A stretch of 64,000 bases of DNA from Lentisphaeria bacterium (GCA_022009855.1 CP091727.1:992001-1056000); one strand, 5' to 3'. Counted from the stretch's first letter, positions 29,231 to 40,307 are shown. Numbers and translations are program-made. The notes: generated by a model not told the origin, from the letters alone.

Positions 29231-32200
29231 ATGAGATCAAGCAACTGGATTGCGGCCGCGCTTCTGATGAGCGGACTGACGGCATCCGCAGCTCAGCCGG
29301 CATGGGTTCACGAAAAGGAAAACGGCCGAATTGAAATCCTGGACCCGGCCGGTGGAAAGAGAGCCGTTCTGACCCTCCACGCCCCGGGCAAGGTGACGGT
29401 CCGGAAGATTGAAAACCGCTGTTTTTCGATCCAGACGGATTTCGCCGGAAAAATCATTCCCGGAGTCTACGGAATCCGCAATGGGAAAGAAAATTCATTT
29501 GACTTTTTCTGGAAGCTGGAAGGCGAGTGGTCCCGGAGAATTGGAAGTGGCGCATTTGTGTTTTCTCTGGATCCGAGTCTCCGAGGGAAAACACTTTTTT
29601 CCTGGAGGAAAATGGCAAACAGAGCACAGTCTCCCTGCCGCAGGAGAAAAATCTTACCAGATGGCTTCGTCCTCCGTTCAATCGGAAAATTGTTCAGTGC
29701 ATTGACGTTCCGCTTTCCAGCGGAACCCTCCGGATCGACGGAGCCGGCTGTGAAGTCGCCTGTATGGTTTACGGCTACAACAGCGGCGATTTCCGTCTCT
29801 TCCCGAAAAACGGCTATTTGCAGGGAGAGGTTACGATTCAGTATCTCCCGTTCCTCATTACTCCGATCGATATTTCCCCGGCGGCAAACCGGTCATTCGC
29901 CGATGACGTGGCGGACGATGGGAAGGGCGGCTGGACCGATCAGGGAAAACAGCAGGATCTTTCTCAATTCAAGGAAAAACAGCTGCACGCGGACGGCGTC
30001 CGGTTCAACATTGCACCGGGGGAGAAAACCTGCATGGTTCTCGGGAAAAGGTTCAAGGGGACTCTCGCCGAAGCGAAAATCTCAGCCGGCGGGAAATCGT
30101 TCGACTGGCTCTATCTGCTGCATGCCGCCGCGTGGTGCGGAAAAAAGAAAGAAGTTGTCGGCCGTATTGAAGTCGTCTATTCCGACGGCGGCCGCCAGAC
30201 CATTCCGGTCCGCAACGCCGTGGATGTGAACAACTGATGGGGGATCCGAAAAATCTGGAAAACTGGCAGCGAATCTGGAGCACAGAAAATAAGGATGAGA
30301 TGAGATTCGGACTCGGCATGTCCCGTTTTGCGCTTCAGGATCAACCGGTTCAGGCGTTCATTTTCCACGCGGAAGGGGACGCGATGTGGATGATTGTCGC
30401 GGCCACGGGCGTTTCCGGCAGGGCGATTTTTTTCGCTCCGAAGCAGGAGAAGGAGCCGGAGGAAAAATCGTTTTCCATCGCCCCGGGAAAGGAGTGGAAA
30501 GTTTATCGGTATGAGCACGGGGTTATTCCCGACAGCATCCTCGACTTCAGTTCTCTGGCCCCGACGGTTCCCGCCGGAACCTATGGCAAAGTCGTCATTC
30601 GCAACGGCCATTTTGAATTTGAAAACAGACCCGGCAAAGCGGTCCGGTTTTACGGAACCAATGCCTGTGGCGAGGGAACTCTGCTCCCGGAGGATTTGAT
30701 TCAATATTATACCCGGCGCCTGAAACAGTACGGCATGAATGCGCTCCGGTTGCATCATTTCGACGAGGAACTCGTCAGGCCCGGCACGGGTATCGTGTTC
30801 GACGAGGCGAAGCTCGACCGTTTCTTCCGCCAGATCGCCGAATTCAAAAAGGCCGGTTTTTATATCACACTCGATCTTTACACGATGCGCCGGAAAGGGT
30901 TCCCGGAAAAATACGCGGGAATCTCTCCGTTTGAGGTGAAAATTCTCGCCCAGTTTGATCCGGAAATGCGGGAGAACATGATGGATTTCGCACGCGGCAT
31001 TCTCGCGCGGAAAAATCCTTACACCGGCATGACTCTGGCGGAAGACCCCGCTCTGCTCAGCGTTGCGCTGATGAATGAGGTTCAACTGATCGGCAATCGC
31101 GGCATCCGGTACAACAGCCCGAATCGCCTTCTGCGCGAACCACTGAACCGTGCCTACGAGGCGTGGTGCAAAAAAGAACGGCGTCATTCTGGAAAAAGAG
31201 CCCAAAGCGGCAGACTGGATGCACTTCAGCCTGGATACGCTTCGCGAGGGGCTTGCCTATTACCGTTCGGAGCTGCGCAAAATCGGAGTGACCGCGCCGA
31301 TTTCCCAGAATAACAACGGGCTGCCGATCATTACCGCAGAGGCGCGGCGCGACAACGATTATTTCGACATTCATTACTACTGGGCTCACCCGAATGCGGA
31401 TGTCGGCTTCGGCTGGAACCGGAATCCCAGCTCTTCCCGCCTGGGCTCCTCCATTCAGGAATACTGGGAGTCTCCGCTGATGACGGCGCGTCATCGCATT
31501 ACCGGAATGCCGTCCATGGTGACGGAGTATCACTACTGTGCGCCGAACATGTTTCGCGCGGAAGGCGGCGCAATCGGCGGAGCATTTGCGGCATGGCAGG
31601 ACTTCGACGGTATTTTCGATTTCGAGTCCGTCAAATGGATCAGCCGCTGGCCCGATGTTCTGGGCGACGGACAGAAAATCATTGCTTCATTCGGAATATT
31701 GACGGATCCGGTCAATGTGTTCTCCCAGTACATTTTCACCTGTCTCTACCTCCGCGGAGACATTCGTCCCGCGAAAGACGAGCTCCATCTGAATCTCCCG
31801 GAAAGGCTCTGGGAGCATCCCGGTCTCAACAATCTATGGACCTACAATCCCCGGAATCTGGAAAAAGCCTATCCCTCTCCGGCCTATATCCGGCTGGGAG
31901 TGCTGGGAAAACTCTCGCTCCAGTTCAAAGAGGGGGAAAAAGCGGACAATGAATTTTCATACGAGGATTTCCTCACGCCGGAAGTTCAGAAAGATCCGGA
32001 TTCCATCCTGCGGAAACTCGGCGGAATCGACAGTGACGGCTGGATTCGCACGCCGGGTGGACAGATCGCATTCCATCCGGCCAGGAATCTCTTCCGCGCC
32101 GTCTCCGAAAGAAGCGAAGCCCTGGTTCAGGACAGGAACATGGACAACGAGGGCTCCCTTCTCCGGGTAACCGGAAATACGACCTTCTCGACTGTCTTCG

Positions 32201-32550
32201 CCGGTTCTGCCGATCACAAGCCGCTGACGGAAAGCGGCCGGATCCTCATCCTTCATATCACCGATGTCAAACCCTCCCGGGACAAATGGGCGACGAAGGG
32301 CAATCAACTCCACCATTATGGTCATACTCCGCATGGAACAGGGACCTATCCTCACCTTCTCCGCATCGGTCAGGCGACGATCCGTCTGAAAACTCCGCTT
32401 GCCAAAAACGGCAAGCTCTACGCCGTCAGCCAGACGGGAAAACGCGTGGCCGAGATCCCGTTCCGGAAACTCGACGGCGGACTCGAATTCACCGCCGACA
32501 CCGGGCGGCAGGCGGGAATCATGGCGTACGAACTGGTCAACGAACGATAA
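29231..32550 (+). CDS. Large secreted clan GH-A glycoside hydrolase
   Basis: About 1,106 residues. A signal peptide (MRSSNWIAAALLMSGLTASAA) is followed by a beta-rich region containing SPAANRSFADDVADDGKGGW. A TIM-barrel domain starts near FYGTNACGEG, LRLHHFDEELVRPGTG and YITLDLYTMRRKG. The putative acid/base Glu is in VALMNEVQL (about residue 615) and the nucleophile in MVTEYHY (about residue 764), fitting GH5-like enzymes. Three frame changes: a T6 run near 29594 should be T7; one base is missing near 30234 (DVNNWMGDPKNLENW); an A6 run near 31171 should be A5. The substrate is unknown, probably a plant or host glycan. A divergent AraC regulator is upstream. Confidence 0.75.
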
Positions 32551-32673
32551 GAACGAACTCTGCCGGAAAGGAGGAAAACATTTTTGAGGGGCATCAGATA
32601 CAGAGCAGAATGCAGGAGGCATTTCTGCCCGCGGCGATTTCTGACAGAAACCAGACAGGAAAGGCATCCATCC

Positions 32674-33419
32674 ATGAAAAAGGGAAAAAAGAATTTTACT
32701 CTTATTGAACTCCTCATCGTAATCGCCATTATTGCGATTCTGGCTGCATTGCTTCTTCCGGCATTGGATGCGGCGAGGAAAAAAGCGCGCGGAACGCAAT
32801 GCCTCTCCAATCTCAAACAGTGTGCGGCATTCATGTTCCTCTACGCCAGCGATCATGATGACTGGCTCCCCCCGCCCATTGCTCACCGGAGCGGCGACCT
32901 GATAACCGGGACAGTGGATGATATGGATTCTTACATGCACTGGCCGCGCCGTTTTCTGCTCTTTGCGGAACGTAGAACCCGTGACGAGTCCTGGAAGAGC
33001 GATTCCTATCGGAAATACCGCTGCCCCGGCTTCAGCGAGAAACGCCTTGATGATGATCATTACGATTACGGCTATGCAATTACATACGGAATGAATAATC
33101 GGCTCGGCGGAGGCGCCTGGAACAGCAACCGCTTTGTCCGGCTGAACCAGATCGGGAGAAAACCCGACATCGCCTGGGAGCCGCAAGGTTCTTTAAGCAA
33201 GATCATCCTTTTGCAGACAGCTATCTGATCGACTGGAAAAGTCAGCACTGCATGCTCAACGCCGGCAACAATTACAAGGTTCATCTACGCCATAACAATC
33301 GCGCCAACGCGGCCATGTGCGACGGAAGCGGACGGTCTCTTTCCAGTCAGGAGATCCTCTCGACGCATAAGGGAAACATCTCCAACCTGATGACGGAAGA
33401 ACTCGTCCCCCTCCAGTAA
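32674..33419 (+). CDS. Type II secretion-type pseudopilin (DUF1559-like)
   Basis: Starts MKKGKKNFTLIELLIVIAI, the prepilin leader cut before Phe by a prepilin peptidase, with the hydrophobic N-terminal helix. CLSNLKQCAAFMFLYASDHDDWLPP follows. In the shifted last third come YKVHLRHNNRANAAMCDGSG and the end MTEELVPLQ. The frame changes near 33192, where one T is missing in GFFKQDHPF, so the stop is 33417-33419. Proteins of this kind occur in very large families in Victivallis and Planctomycetes, often next to sulfatases or glycoside hydrolases. It sits between the two hydrolases here. Confidence 0.88.
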
Positions 33420-33436
33420 ACATAGAAGGATCTCAC

Positions 33437-35579
33437 ATGATGCGCCAAAGCAGTTTATCCCCGGTAGAACAGAGTGTTGCAGGCAAAGCCTGCCCGGCGG
33501 CGATCTCCCTGGCATCCGTCGCCAACCGTTCCTTCGCAACCGATGCAGACGGCAGAGGCTGGACGGATCAGGGGCCGGGAAACGATCTGCGGATGTTTCG
33601 CCGGGAGTCCCTGGAAGGGAAGCCGTTCCGGTTTGAAATTCTCCCGGACGGGGAAGCGCAATGTCTGGTCCTTTCCAGAAAATTTCCGGATTTTCTGCCG
33701 GAAGCAGAAGTTGACGCAGGGAATCGGACGGGGAACCATATTCTGCTGCTCCATACCGGGGCCTGGCTTTCGACATCTGTGGCCGGACGGCTGATCGTGA
33801 TCTATGCGGACCGTTCCCGCGATCAATTTGAGATTCAAAATGGACGCGATCTCAGCGACTGGTGTCAACCGCGGACTTTTCCCAATTATAAGCCGGTATG
33901 GTATGGGCTGGATGGCGGGCGCTATCGCAATCTCGGGATTTCCGCATTTCCCATTCAGCCCAAACCGGTGCATTCCCTGAAGTTCATTGCGGGAGATCAA
34001 TCGATCTGGATGGTCGTTGCGGTAAACTGCGAGACATGCGAACCCGATCCGCTGAAGTGGTACACCTCTCCGCATATTCTGGATGCGGAAGCGAAAACCT
34101 TTTACTGGACGAAAGATCCTCTCGCGGAGATTCCCGGCGCAAACTTCCTGGGTTTCCTGAAAACAAAACACGCGCGGGAAATCAAAGACTCCCCGGTCGG
34201 AATCGGATTCGAGACTCTGGACCGCGACACCTTTGATCCGGAACAGGTGTACGATGTTCTCGGCGAGTCCGGCATCAAACATGTTAGAGTTCAGAGCGGC
34301 TGGCGCAAGATTGAAACCCGGCCGGGCATTTATGACTTCACATGGCTCGACGGAATTGTCGAGAATCTCCGCAGGCGCGGACTCAAAGTCTGGCTTCAGC
34401 TTTCCTTCGGCAATCCGCTCTACACGCCGAATCGGAAATATGAAGCATTCCGGAAGGCGCATCCCGGAGAAGAACCTTCCTCCGGTTTTCTGCGCGGATT
34501 TACCGGGGATACACCCTTCTATCATGGTCCCGGCGCGATGAACGCTTGGATCCGTTTTGTGTGTGCGCTGGTGGAGCATTACAAGGATCACGTCCGGGAA
34601 TATGAGGTCTGGAACGAACCGGATGGGACAGGTCTGTTCTGGGGATTCCACGGGGAAGCGCCTTATTCCGGCATTTCACGAGAGGAGATGCTGAGGCGGA
34701 CCGCCGGAGATTTTTTGAATTTACAAGACAAACAGCCGACGCTGTGCGCAGAATCAAACCGGATGCTCAGATCGTCGCCTGTCCCGCTGTTTTTCACGGG
34801 ATCTACATGCGGGAACTGGGGAAACTCGGCTTCGGGGATGTGATCGACATCCTCGCGTGTCATACCTATGACGCCACGACTCAAGCGTTCGACCGCGCAC
34901 ATTATGAACAAGTCAGATCGATCATCCGGCCGAAAGCCATGTGGATGGGAGAGGGAGGGAGTCTCTCGAGAGGCGATTCTGCAACCTTCACGCTCCACGG
35001 CCTTTTGCCGCAACGGAACTTTCTCAGGCGAAACATAATGCACGCAGATTGACTGTGGATGCCGGATCGGGGATGCAGCTTTCATCGATCTACAGCATGA
35101 GCGACCTGAAGAGCTACTGGTCCGGCGGGGAGGATTCCTCCTGTGGAATATTCTGCAATAAAGAGAACCGTCCCAAACTCGCCTACTACGCCATGCAGTC
35201 GCTCGCAACTCTGTTCGAGGGGCTGGAAGCCGCTCCGGAGCTGGGACTTTATCCGAAAATAGAGCTCAACAACATCTCTGTTCTGGAGAAGAATGCATTG
35301 CAGTGTTTTGCATTCCGCAAAGACGGCGTTCCGCTGTTCGCGGTGTTTTCTCCCGAAACGGTTCTTCTGAATCCGGACCCCATACGCTGTGCGTTTGACT
35401 GTTTCATGGATGGACGCGAAATTGCGGATCCCGTCGTGATCGATCCTCTGCGCCAGAAGGTCTACAGCCTGCCCGCCGGCTACACCCAATCGGCTTCCGG
35501 AGCTCTTTCCATTCCAGTTCTGGATGTGCCGAATTATCCGGTTTTCATCACAGACCGTTCCACCGTCGATCTGCAGTAA
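33437..35579 (+). CDS. Glycoside hydrolase, GH39-like (clan GH-A)
   Basis: About 715 residues. The N-terminal part (SLASVANRSFATDADGRGWT) matches an internal module of the hydrolase at 29231. A barrel follows with VRVQSGWRKIETRPGIYDFTW and LKVWLQLSFGNP. The acid/base is in YEVWNEPDGTG (about residue 393) and the probable nucleophile in MWMGEGGS (about residue 504). No signal peptide is visible at the chosen ATG 33437, so the 5' end may be wrong or the enzyme is intracellular. The frame changes at a T6 run near 34716 and once or twice between 34960 and 35030. It lies 17 bp after the pseudopilin, so probably one transcript. Confidence 0.75.
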
Positions 35580-35666
35580 GGATTGCCGGAAGAGCAGAGC
35601 CTCTGCCGCGCCTCTCCCCTCTGCGGGAAAACGTTCCACGACAAGACCGGCGCAGGACTGCCAGGT

Positions 35667-36912
35667 TCAGAAACGCCCCATCGCCCGGCGTCCGGAGTTC
35701 ACCGGAGCGGCGGGGATGATGTTGCCGCTCCGGGAGGCAGGACGGCTCGTCGAATTCCCCGCCGGACGTACGGTCTGGATGCCGACTCTCGACTGCGTAT
35801 TCGGCCGGGAGGCAGGCTCCTGTGAGGGTGACTGAATGCCGACAGGACGTTGCGGTGCCGCGGCAGCGCCGCCTTCCGTCGGCCTCCCCGGCCGCGACAC
35901 ACCACCGTGCTCTCCCGGACACTCCGGACGCTCCGGCGGACACGGCCAGCCGGGCTGGAACGGCGGGAAAGGCCGTCCGGGGCGGATCGGCGGAGGCAGC
36001 GGCCGCGCCGGATAGCGGTTCCACCATGTCCCGTAATACCACCAGACCGGATAGTAACTGTTGCCGAAGTAGTAGCCGGAATAGTTACGGATATTGCCGA
36101 ATTCGATCGGTTCCGAGCTGCTTTTATCTTTGGTGTCAATTCCCGCGACGCCGGAGGTGGTGGTACCCGCGGTCGTTGTCGCCGGAGCGGACGCCTGTTT
36201 TCCGGCGGCGTCGTTCCCCCGGAAGCGACGAACTGGTAGTAGATGTCGAGATATCCGGAGACGAGATCCGCGGCCATTTCGGCAGAGGAGCAGAAGACCG
36301 GCAGATTGGCATTCCCCTGAATGCGCGCCTTAAGTCCGGTCGGATAAAGGAAGCCGGTCCAGCTTTCATCCGCCTTGAGCTTGAGGCCGTCGGCGAGGAT
36401 CATCATCGGCAGAGCGTCGAGACCGCTGTCATCCTGCAGGACACGCACGAGGGTACCGGATTCCGCCGCTTCGACGCCGTTGACCCGCAGGGCCCTGCGG
36501 TTGGAACGGATCAGAAAGAGCAGATCGTCGCGGCTCACCTCGACGTTTTTGCCATTGAACCGCTCCCGGAGTTTTGCCCGGATAGTTTCCGTGCGACCTG
36601 CCTGCTCGGAGGAAGCCTTCATCTCCTCGATGCTGTCGCGGCTGAGCTGTTCGCGCCGTTCCTCATACCGGCGGGCGCGTTCCGGATCGTAGCGATATTG
36701 CTGTTGGACGGCGGCATCCAGTTCCTCGAACGGGATCCGTTTGAGAACGGAAGTGCCGTTTTCGTTGATGAACCCGATCGTCAGACCGGCGGGATCGACC
36801 TGTTCGACAGTGACGTTCCGATAGATGGTTCCGTCCGGGTTTCGAGTTCCGCGGTCACTGCGGCGGCAGTGAGCGCGATCGTCAGAAACAAAGTGAAAAA
36901 ACAGCGTTTCAC
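35667..36912 (-). CDS. Secreted SHD1-type protein with proline/tryptophan-rich tail
   Basis: About 415 residues. It starts GTG 36912 (MKRCFFTLFLTIALTAAAVTAE), a clear signal peptide, with ggagag 6 bp upstream. The first domain, DGTIYRNVTVEQVDPAGLTI ... IPFEELDAAVQQQYRYDPERA, is the small beta domain common in secreted Planctomycetes/Verrucomicrobia/Lentisphaerota proteins. A middle domain follows, then a tail rich in Tyr, Trp and Pro (YYPVWWYYGTWWNRYPARPLPPP) and an RP-rich end. Two indels: one G missing near 36838 and C5 instead of C6 near 36216. The role is unknown; cell-surface location is likely. Confidence 0.7.
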
Positions 36913-37139
36913 AGCATCTCTCCTTTTTTAAAATGGTCACAACATTCTTCGTTGACTATAAGCTGATCGGGTTCAAAAATCAAGATACGACGGCAAAAAA
37001 ACGGATTTTCGAAGTAAATACCGACCAGCCCCCGGGAAACGGCACTCATGTTTGGAAAATCCGGAAAAAGCCGCATTTCAGGGATTGACTTTTTTAAAAA
37101 AGGTTTATAGTAAGCACCATCATTTGACAAGCCTCATGC

Positions 37140-37215
37140 GTCCCCATCGTCTAGAGGCCTAGGACACCGGGTTCTCATCCCGGCAACATGGGTTCGACTC
37201 CCATTGGGGATGCCA
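37140..37215 (+). tRNA. tRNA-Glu (anticodon CTC)
   Basis: Full cloverleaf. The acceptor stem GTCCCCA pairs with TGGGGAT, the anticodon stem CCGGG/CCCGG encloses the loop TTCTCAT (anticodon CTC), the T arm is ATGGGTTCGACTCCCAT, and the 3' CCA is encoded. It is followed directly by the island integrase region, so its 3' end is the probable attachment site. Confidence 0.95.
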
Positions 37216-37235
37216 ATTTTATTTTCCCCTCAAAC

Positions 37236-37249
37236 ATTCTCGCGAGAAT
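37236..37249. repeat. Perfect 14-bp palindrome beside the tRNA
   Basis: ATTCTCGCGAGAAT is self-complementary and lies 20 bp beyond the tRNA 3' end. It could be a binding site for a dimeric regulator or part of the attachment region. Confidence 0.6.
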
Positions 37250-37277
37250 GCGTCTTTTTTCCCGCTACGGCATAATC

Positions 37278-37313
37278 TGGGGTCACATTTGGGGTCACAT
37301 TTGGGGTCACAAA
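37278..37313 (+). repeat. Three tandem 12-bp repeats upstream of the integrase
   Basis: TGGGGTCACATT occurs twice in a row and a third time with a changed end (37278, 37290, 37302). Position between att and int suggests arm-type sites for the recombinase or its excisionase. Confidence 0.7.
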
Positions 37314-37338
37314 TGCCCAGAGGAGGGAACCCATTCCG

Positions 37339-39093
37339 ATGGTCACGTGTATAATGATGAAACGAGGGGTGCTGTATTTTCGGATGCGTCTGCCCAAAGC
37401 ACTGGCTGATAGATGGCAAAAACGAGAAATTCGCCAGAAGATTCCCTCGCGCAGTTTGCAAAAAGTAGAGCAAGTCTGTAAATTGCTACGGGAACAACTG
37501 AAAGGATTCTTTACTGTGGCAGAGAAAACTAATTGGACCTATGAGCAGCTTCAGGAATTACTCAAAGCAGCGGTTCATCTGCATCTGGAAGTATTGGAAG
37601 CCGGAATTGACGACATGGTGCTTGATGGAAAAGATTCTTCAGCAGATATTGCCAGTTATCGAAAAGTTTTTGAAGATGATATTTCCAATATGCGTCAATT
37701 TCTCGTTCGCAAAGATGATTCCTACGCCGCCGATCAACTTCAGCTTACGGCGCAACGTAATTTCAACCGAAGTCTGGATGACATCTCCATTCTCGCACTG
37801 CATCAACTCGGCAAAGAATACTATACAATGCGGATCAAAATCGACAAAATCGGAATAGAGCATCTTAACGGCAACTATGATACGGAATTCGATCAACAAC
37901 GAGGATTTGGTAGTCTTGTAACTCCGGAATCTTCCTCACAAATGGATATCAAACCGGAAAAACCTGCTCCAATCTATCTTCTGAAGGAGATGACCGAAGA
38001 ATATATCGCCTACAAGAAGAGCAGCGGCAAATGGACAGCTAACACCGAAAATAATTGTCGTACCAGTCTCAATTTGCTTTGCGAATACTTTGGGAATGAG
38101 TGTCCGCTCCACACTATTACACGGGACCGGATGTATGAAATGCGGGAAAATGTTATTCGCCGTCTGCCCGTCCGGCGTAATACGGACTCTCGTTACCGTA
38201 ACCTATCACTTCAACAGGCAATCAAGTTGGATACAGAAAAAAAGATTAGTATTGCAACAGTCAATGAATATCTGTTTGATTTCTCCTCTTTCTTCAAATG
38301 GTGCGTTTCCTATAAAGAGATTCTCCAGAAAAATCCAGTTATTGAATTAAAAATCGAAGATCCAGTTGCACCTGATGAAAAACGCTATCCATACTCTCAG
38401 AGCGATATAGAGCGAATCTTTCGCCAGTTAAAAGAGCTTCAAGATGTTAACGACTATAAACAACTGGAACGAACCTGGACTATTCTTATTGCGATGTTTT
38501 CCGGCATGCGCCTGAATGAGATTTGTCAACTGTTTCTTGATGATATTGTGCAGACGGATGGAATTCCATACTTCAAACTTCCCGGTTCTCATCCAACGCA
38601 ACGTGTAAAGAACGCTTATTCTAAAAGAGCAGTTCCGATTCATCCTGCGCTTTTGAATCATGGTTTCCTCGGTTACGTAATAAGTTTGCGCGGAAAGCCA
38701 GATAAAAATGGACTTGAACGATTGTTTCCCTCCTATACATGGAGTCCGCATTCCAGATACACAAAGAATTTTGAAAACTTCTTCAACAAGTTCAATCGGG
38801 AACACATTACGAAAGATACATTGAAGAGTTTTCACAGTTTCCGACATACAGTCAGTACCTATTTGGAAAATCAACCGAATGTCGAAACATTTCAAGTCAA
38901 CCGTTTGCTTGGTCACAATTCGAAGACCACAACAGAGCAACGTTACGCCAAAAGTGATATTAAACGCCTGCGGGAAGTGCTCTCACTGCTCCAGTATAAT
39001 TCTGATCCTTTTGAAATATTAGGCTGGCCTTGCCTGTCTGATCATGACGTTGCTGAACAAATCAAATTGCTTCCGGTATTAGAACGATTCTAA
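37339..39093 (+). CDS. Tyrosine recombinase (island integrase)
   Basis: 584 residues in one intact frame. An N-terminal DNA-binding region leads into a SAM-like domain (YLLKEMTEEYIAYKKSSGKWTA) and then the catalytic domain. Catalytic residues: Arg in FSGMRLNEICQL, His-x-x-Arg in HSFRHTVSTYL, His in LLGHNSKTTTE and the Tyr nucleophile in QRYAKSD. It is AT-richer than the backbone genes, and starts about 120 bp after the tRNA-Glu. RBS gaggaggga. It presumably integrates and excises the accessory region at the tRNA 3' end. Confidence 0.92.
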   Translation: MVTCIMMKRGVLYFRMRLPKALADRWQKREIRQKIPSRSLQKVEQVCKLLREQLKGFFTVAEKTNWTYEQLQELLKAAVHLHLEVLEAGIDDMVLDGKDSSADIASYRKVFEDDISNMRQFLVRKDDSYAADQLQLTAQRNFNRSLDDISILALHQLGKEYYTMRIKIDKIGIEHLNGNYDTEFDQQRGFGSLVTPESSSQMDIKPEKPAPIYLLKEMTEEYIAYKKSSGKWTANTENNCRTSLNLLCEYFGNECPLHTITRDRMYEMRENVIRRLPVRRNTDSRYRNLSLQQAIKLDTEKKISIATVNEYLFDFSSFFKWCVSYKEILQKNPVIELKIEDPVAPDEKRYPYSQSDIERIFRQLKELQDVNDYKQLERTWTILIAMFSGMRLNEICQLFLDDIVQTDGIPYFKLPGSHPTQRVKNAYSKRAVPIHPALLNHGFLGYVISLRGKPDKNGLERLFPSYTWSPHSRYTKNFENFFNKFNREHITKDTLKSFHSFRHTVSTYLENQPNVETFQVNRLLGHNSKTTTEQRYAKSDIKRLREVLSLLQYNSDPFEILGWPCLSDHDVAEQIKLLPVLERF

Positions 39094-39171
39094 GGGTTAA
39101 AAAAAGGTCCGTCACCTCGTAGCGGACGCGCATGTTCATCCGATTAGAACGATTCTAAGGGTTAAAAAAAG
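39078..39171. repeat. 29-bp direct repeat at the integrase 3' end
   Basis: Positions 39078-39106 and 39143-39171 are identical, 65 bp apart. The first copy holds the last integrase codons and its stop. Each copy ends in A7G followed by a GC hairpin. Confidence 0.8.
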
Positions 39172-39196
39172 AGGCTCCGGTTTTAATCGGAGCCTC
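39164..39196 (-). terminator. Terminator of the small membrane-protein gene
   Basis: GAGGCTCCG (39171-39179) pairs with CGGAGCCTC (39188-39196), and T7 follows on the minus strand. A second minus-strand hairpin with T7 (GTCCG/CGGAC, 39107-39127) lies after it. Confidence 0.85.
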
Positions 39197-39204
39197 TTGC
39201 CGGA

Positions 39205-39375
39205 TCAAGCCTCGCGATAACAGGGCTTGAAACCGGCACTGATGGCGGAAACCAGCCAAAACAGACCGGCAAGCAGCATCAGGCCGATACCGACCTCGAA
39301 CAGAGAGGGCAGCAGAGCGATCAACAGCCATGCGGCGACGATGGCAAGGGCGGCAGTCAGGATTTCTTTCAGCAT
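39205..39375 (-). CDS. Small two-helix membrane protein
   Basis: 56 residues starting MLKEILTAALAIVAAWLLIA at ATG 39375 after aaaggaa, ending SAGFKPCYREA. Two hydrophobic helices are separated by a short polar turn (LPSLFEVGIG). No family is recognised. A minus-strand terminator lies right after it, which supports expression. It follows the first DUF932 gene on the same strand. Confidence 0.6.
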   Translation of the reverse strand: MLKEILTAALAIVAAWLLIALLPSLFEVGIGLMLLAGLFWLVSAISAGFKPCYREA

Positions 39376-39575
39376 AGTTCGGGATTCCTTTCGTGTGGTT
39401 GAAGATAAAACCGACGGCAGAGGAACTGCCGCCGGGGTACTTGGATAGGCACCGTTCCGAGTGTACCAAGTTCAGAGCGGGAGCGGGTCTGTTTTGGTCG
39501 GACCGCAGTGTTCTTTACTGACTAATTGGCATACAGCGGGAAAATTCTGACACTCTTCCCGATAAAAATGCCCTT

Positions 39576-40307
39576 TTATTTCCTCCAGAGAATGGCTTCC
39601 CGTCCGTCGAGTCCGAATAACCGGGTCAATCCCCGGTAGCAGAGATCGGCACGGGCCGGACTGTACTTCTTGGCGGTTTCGGTGAAGGCGTTCAACAAAC
39701 TCCACCGGGTCGGCTCGGCGAACTCCTCGTGCCTCGGCTCCTTGAACTCTTTCCAGACGTTCAGAATGTCGCAACTCGGAATCGCCTGGATCTCGGCGGC
39801 CTTGACGATGGAGGCACGCACCTCATCATCTCCGACCTCATCGATCTTCAGCCCTTCCGCTACGGTTTCAAGCGTCAGAAACTCTTCTTCGAGAGAGTCC
39901 ACGGCATCGATCACCAGATCGCGCACCCGGATCTGCCGGGTATGGCGGCGTTTGATGACCATCGAACCGCCAAAGGCGTTATTCGAACAGACCAAGACCG
40001 TAATCCCGGCGGTCAATCCGACCGACAAGCTGCGATCATGGCTGTTGCGGATGCCGATGCAGCGGCTCCATTCGGGTGAACTGCTGCGGTTGATCCGCAT
40101 GACTCCGAAGAGCTTCTGTCCATCCCGCGCCAAGCCGTACTGTTCATCGAGAATTCGCCAGCCGCGCGCGTTCACCACATCATCGACCGCATCGATCACC
40201 TCCATGTGCGGCACCGGTTTCCAACTGACCGTCCCGATCGGAGTCGGCACCTGCGCAATCTCATCACGCCCGACAAAACGGGCATTGCTCTCAATCATCA
40301 GTCCCAT
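39576..40307 (-). CDS. DUF932-family (phage/plasmid-like) protein, copy A
   Basis: 243 residues from ATG 40307 (MGLMIESNARFVGRDEIAQVPTP), with ggaggt 5 bp upstream. The family pattern is PVPHMEVIDAVDDVV ... RINRSSSPEWSRCIGIRNSHDRS ... VCSNNAFGG. DUF932 proteins are common on plasmids and integrative elements; their biochemical role is not settled. It is about 70% identical by eye to copy B at 43055-43783, the two lying on either side of an IS element. The frame is intact. Confidence 0.85.
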   Translation of the reverse strand: MGLMIESNARFVGRDEIAQVPTPIGTVSWKPVPHMEVIDAVDDVVNARGWRILDEQYGLARDGQKLFGVMRINRSSSPEWSRCIGIRNSHDRSLSVGLTAGITVLVCSNNAFGGSMVIKRRHTRQIRVRDLVIDAVDSLEEEFLTLETVAEGLKIDEVGDDEVRASIVKAAEIQAIPSCDILNVWKEFKEPRHEEFAEPTRWSLLNAFTETAKKYSPARADLCYRGLTRLFGLDGREAILWRK

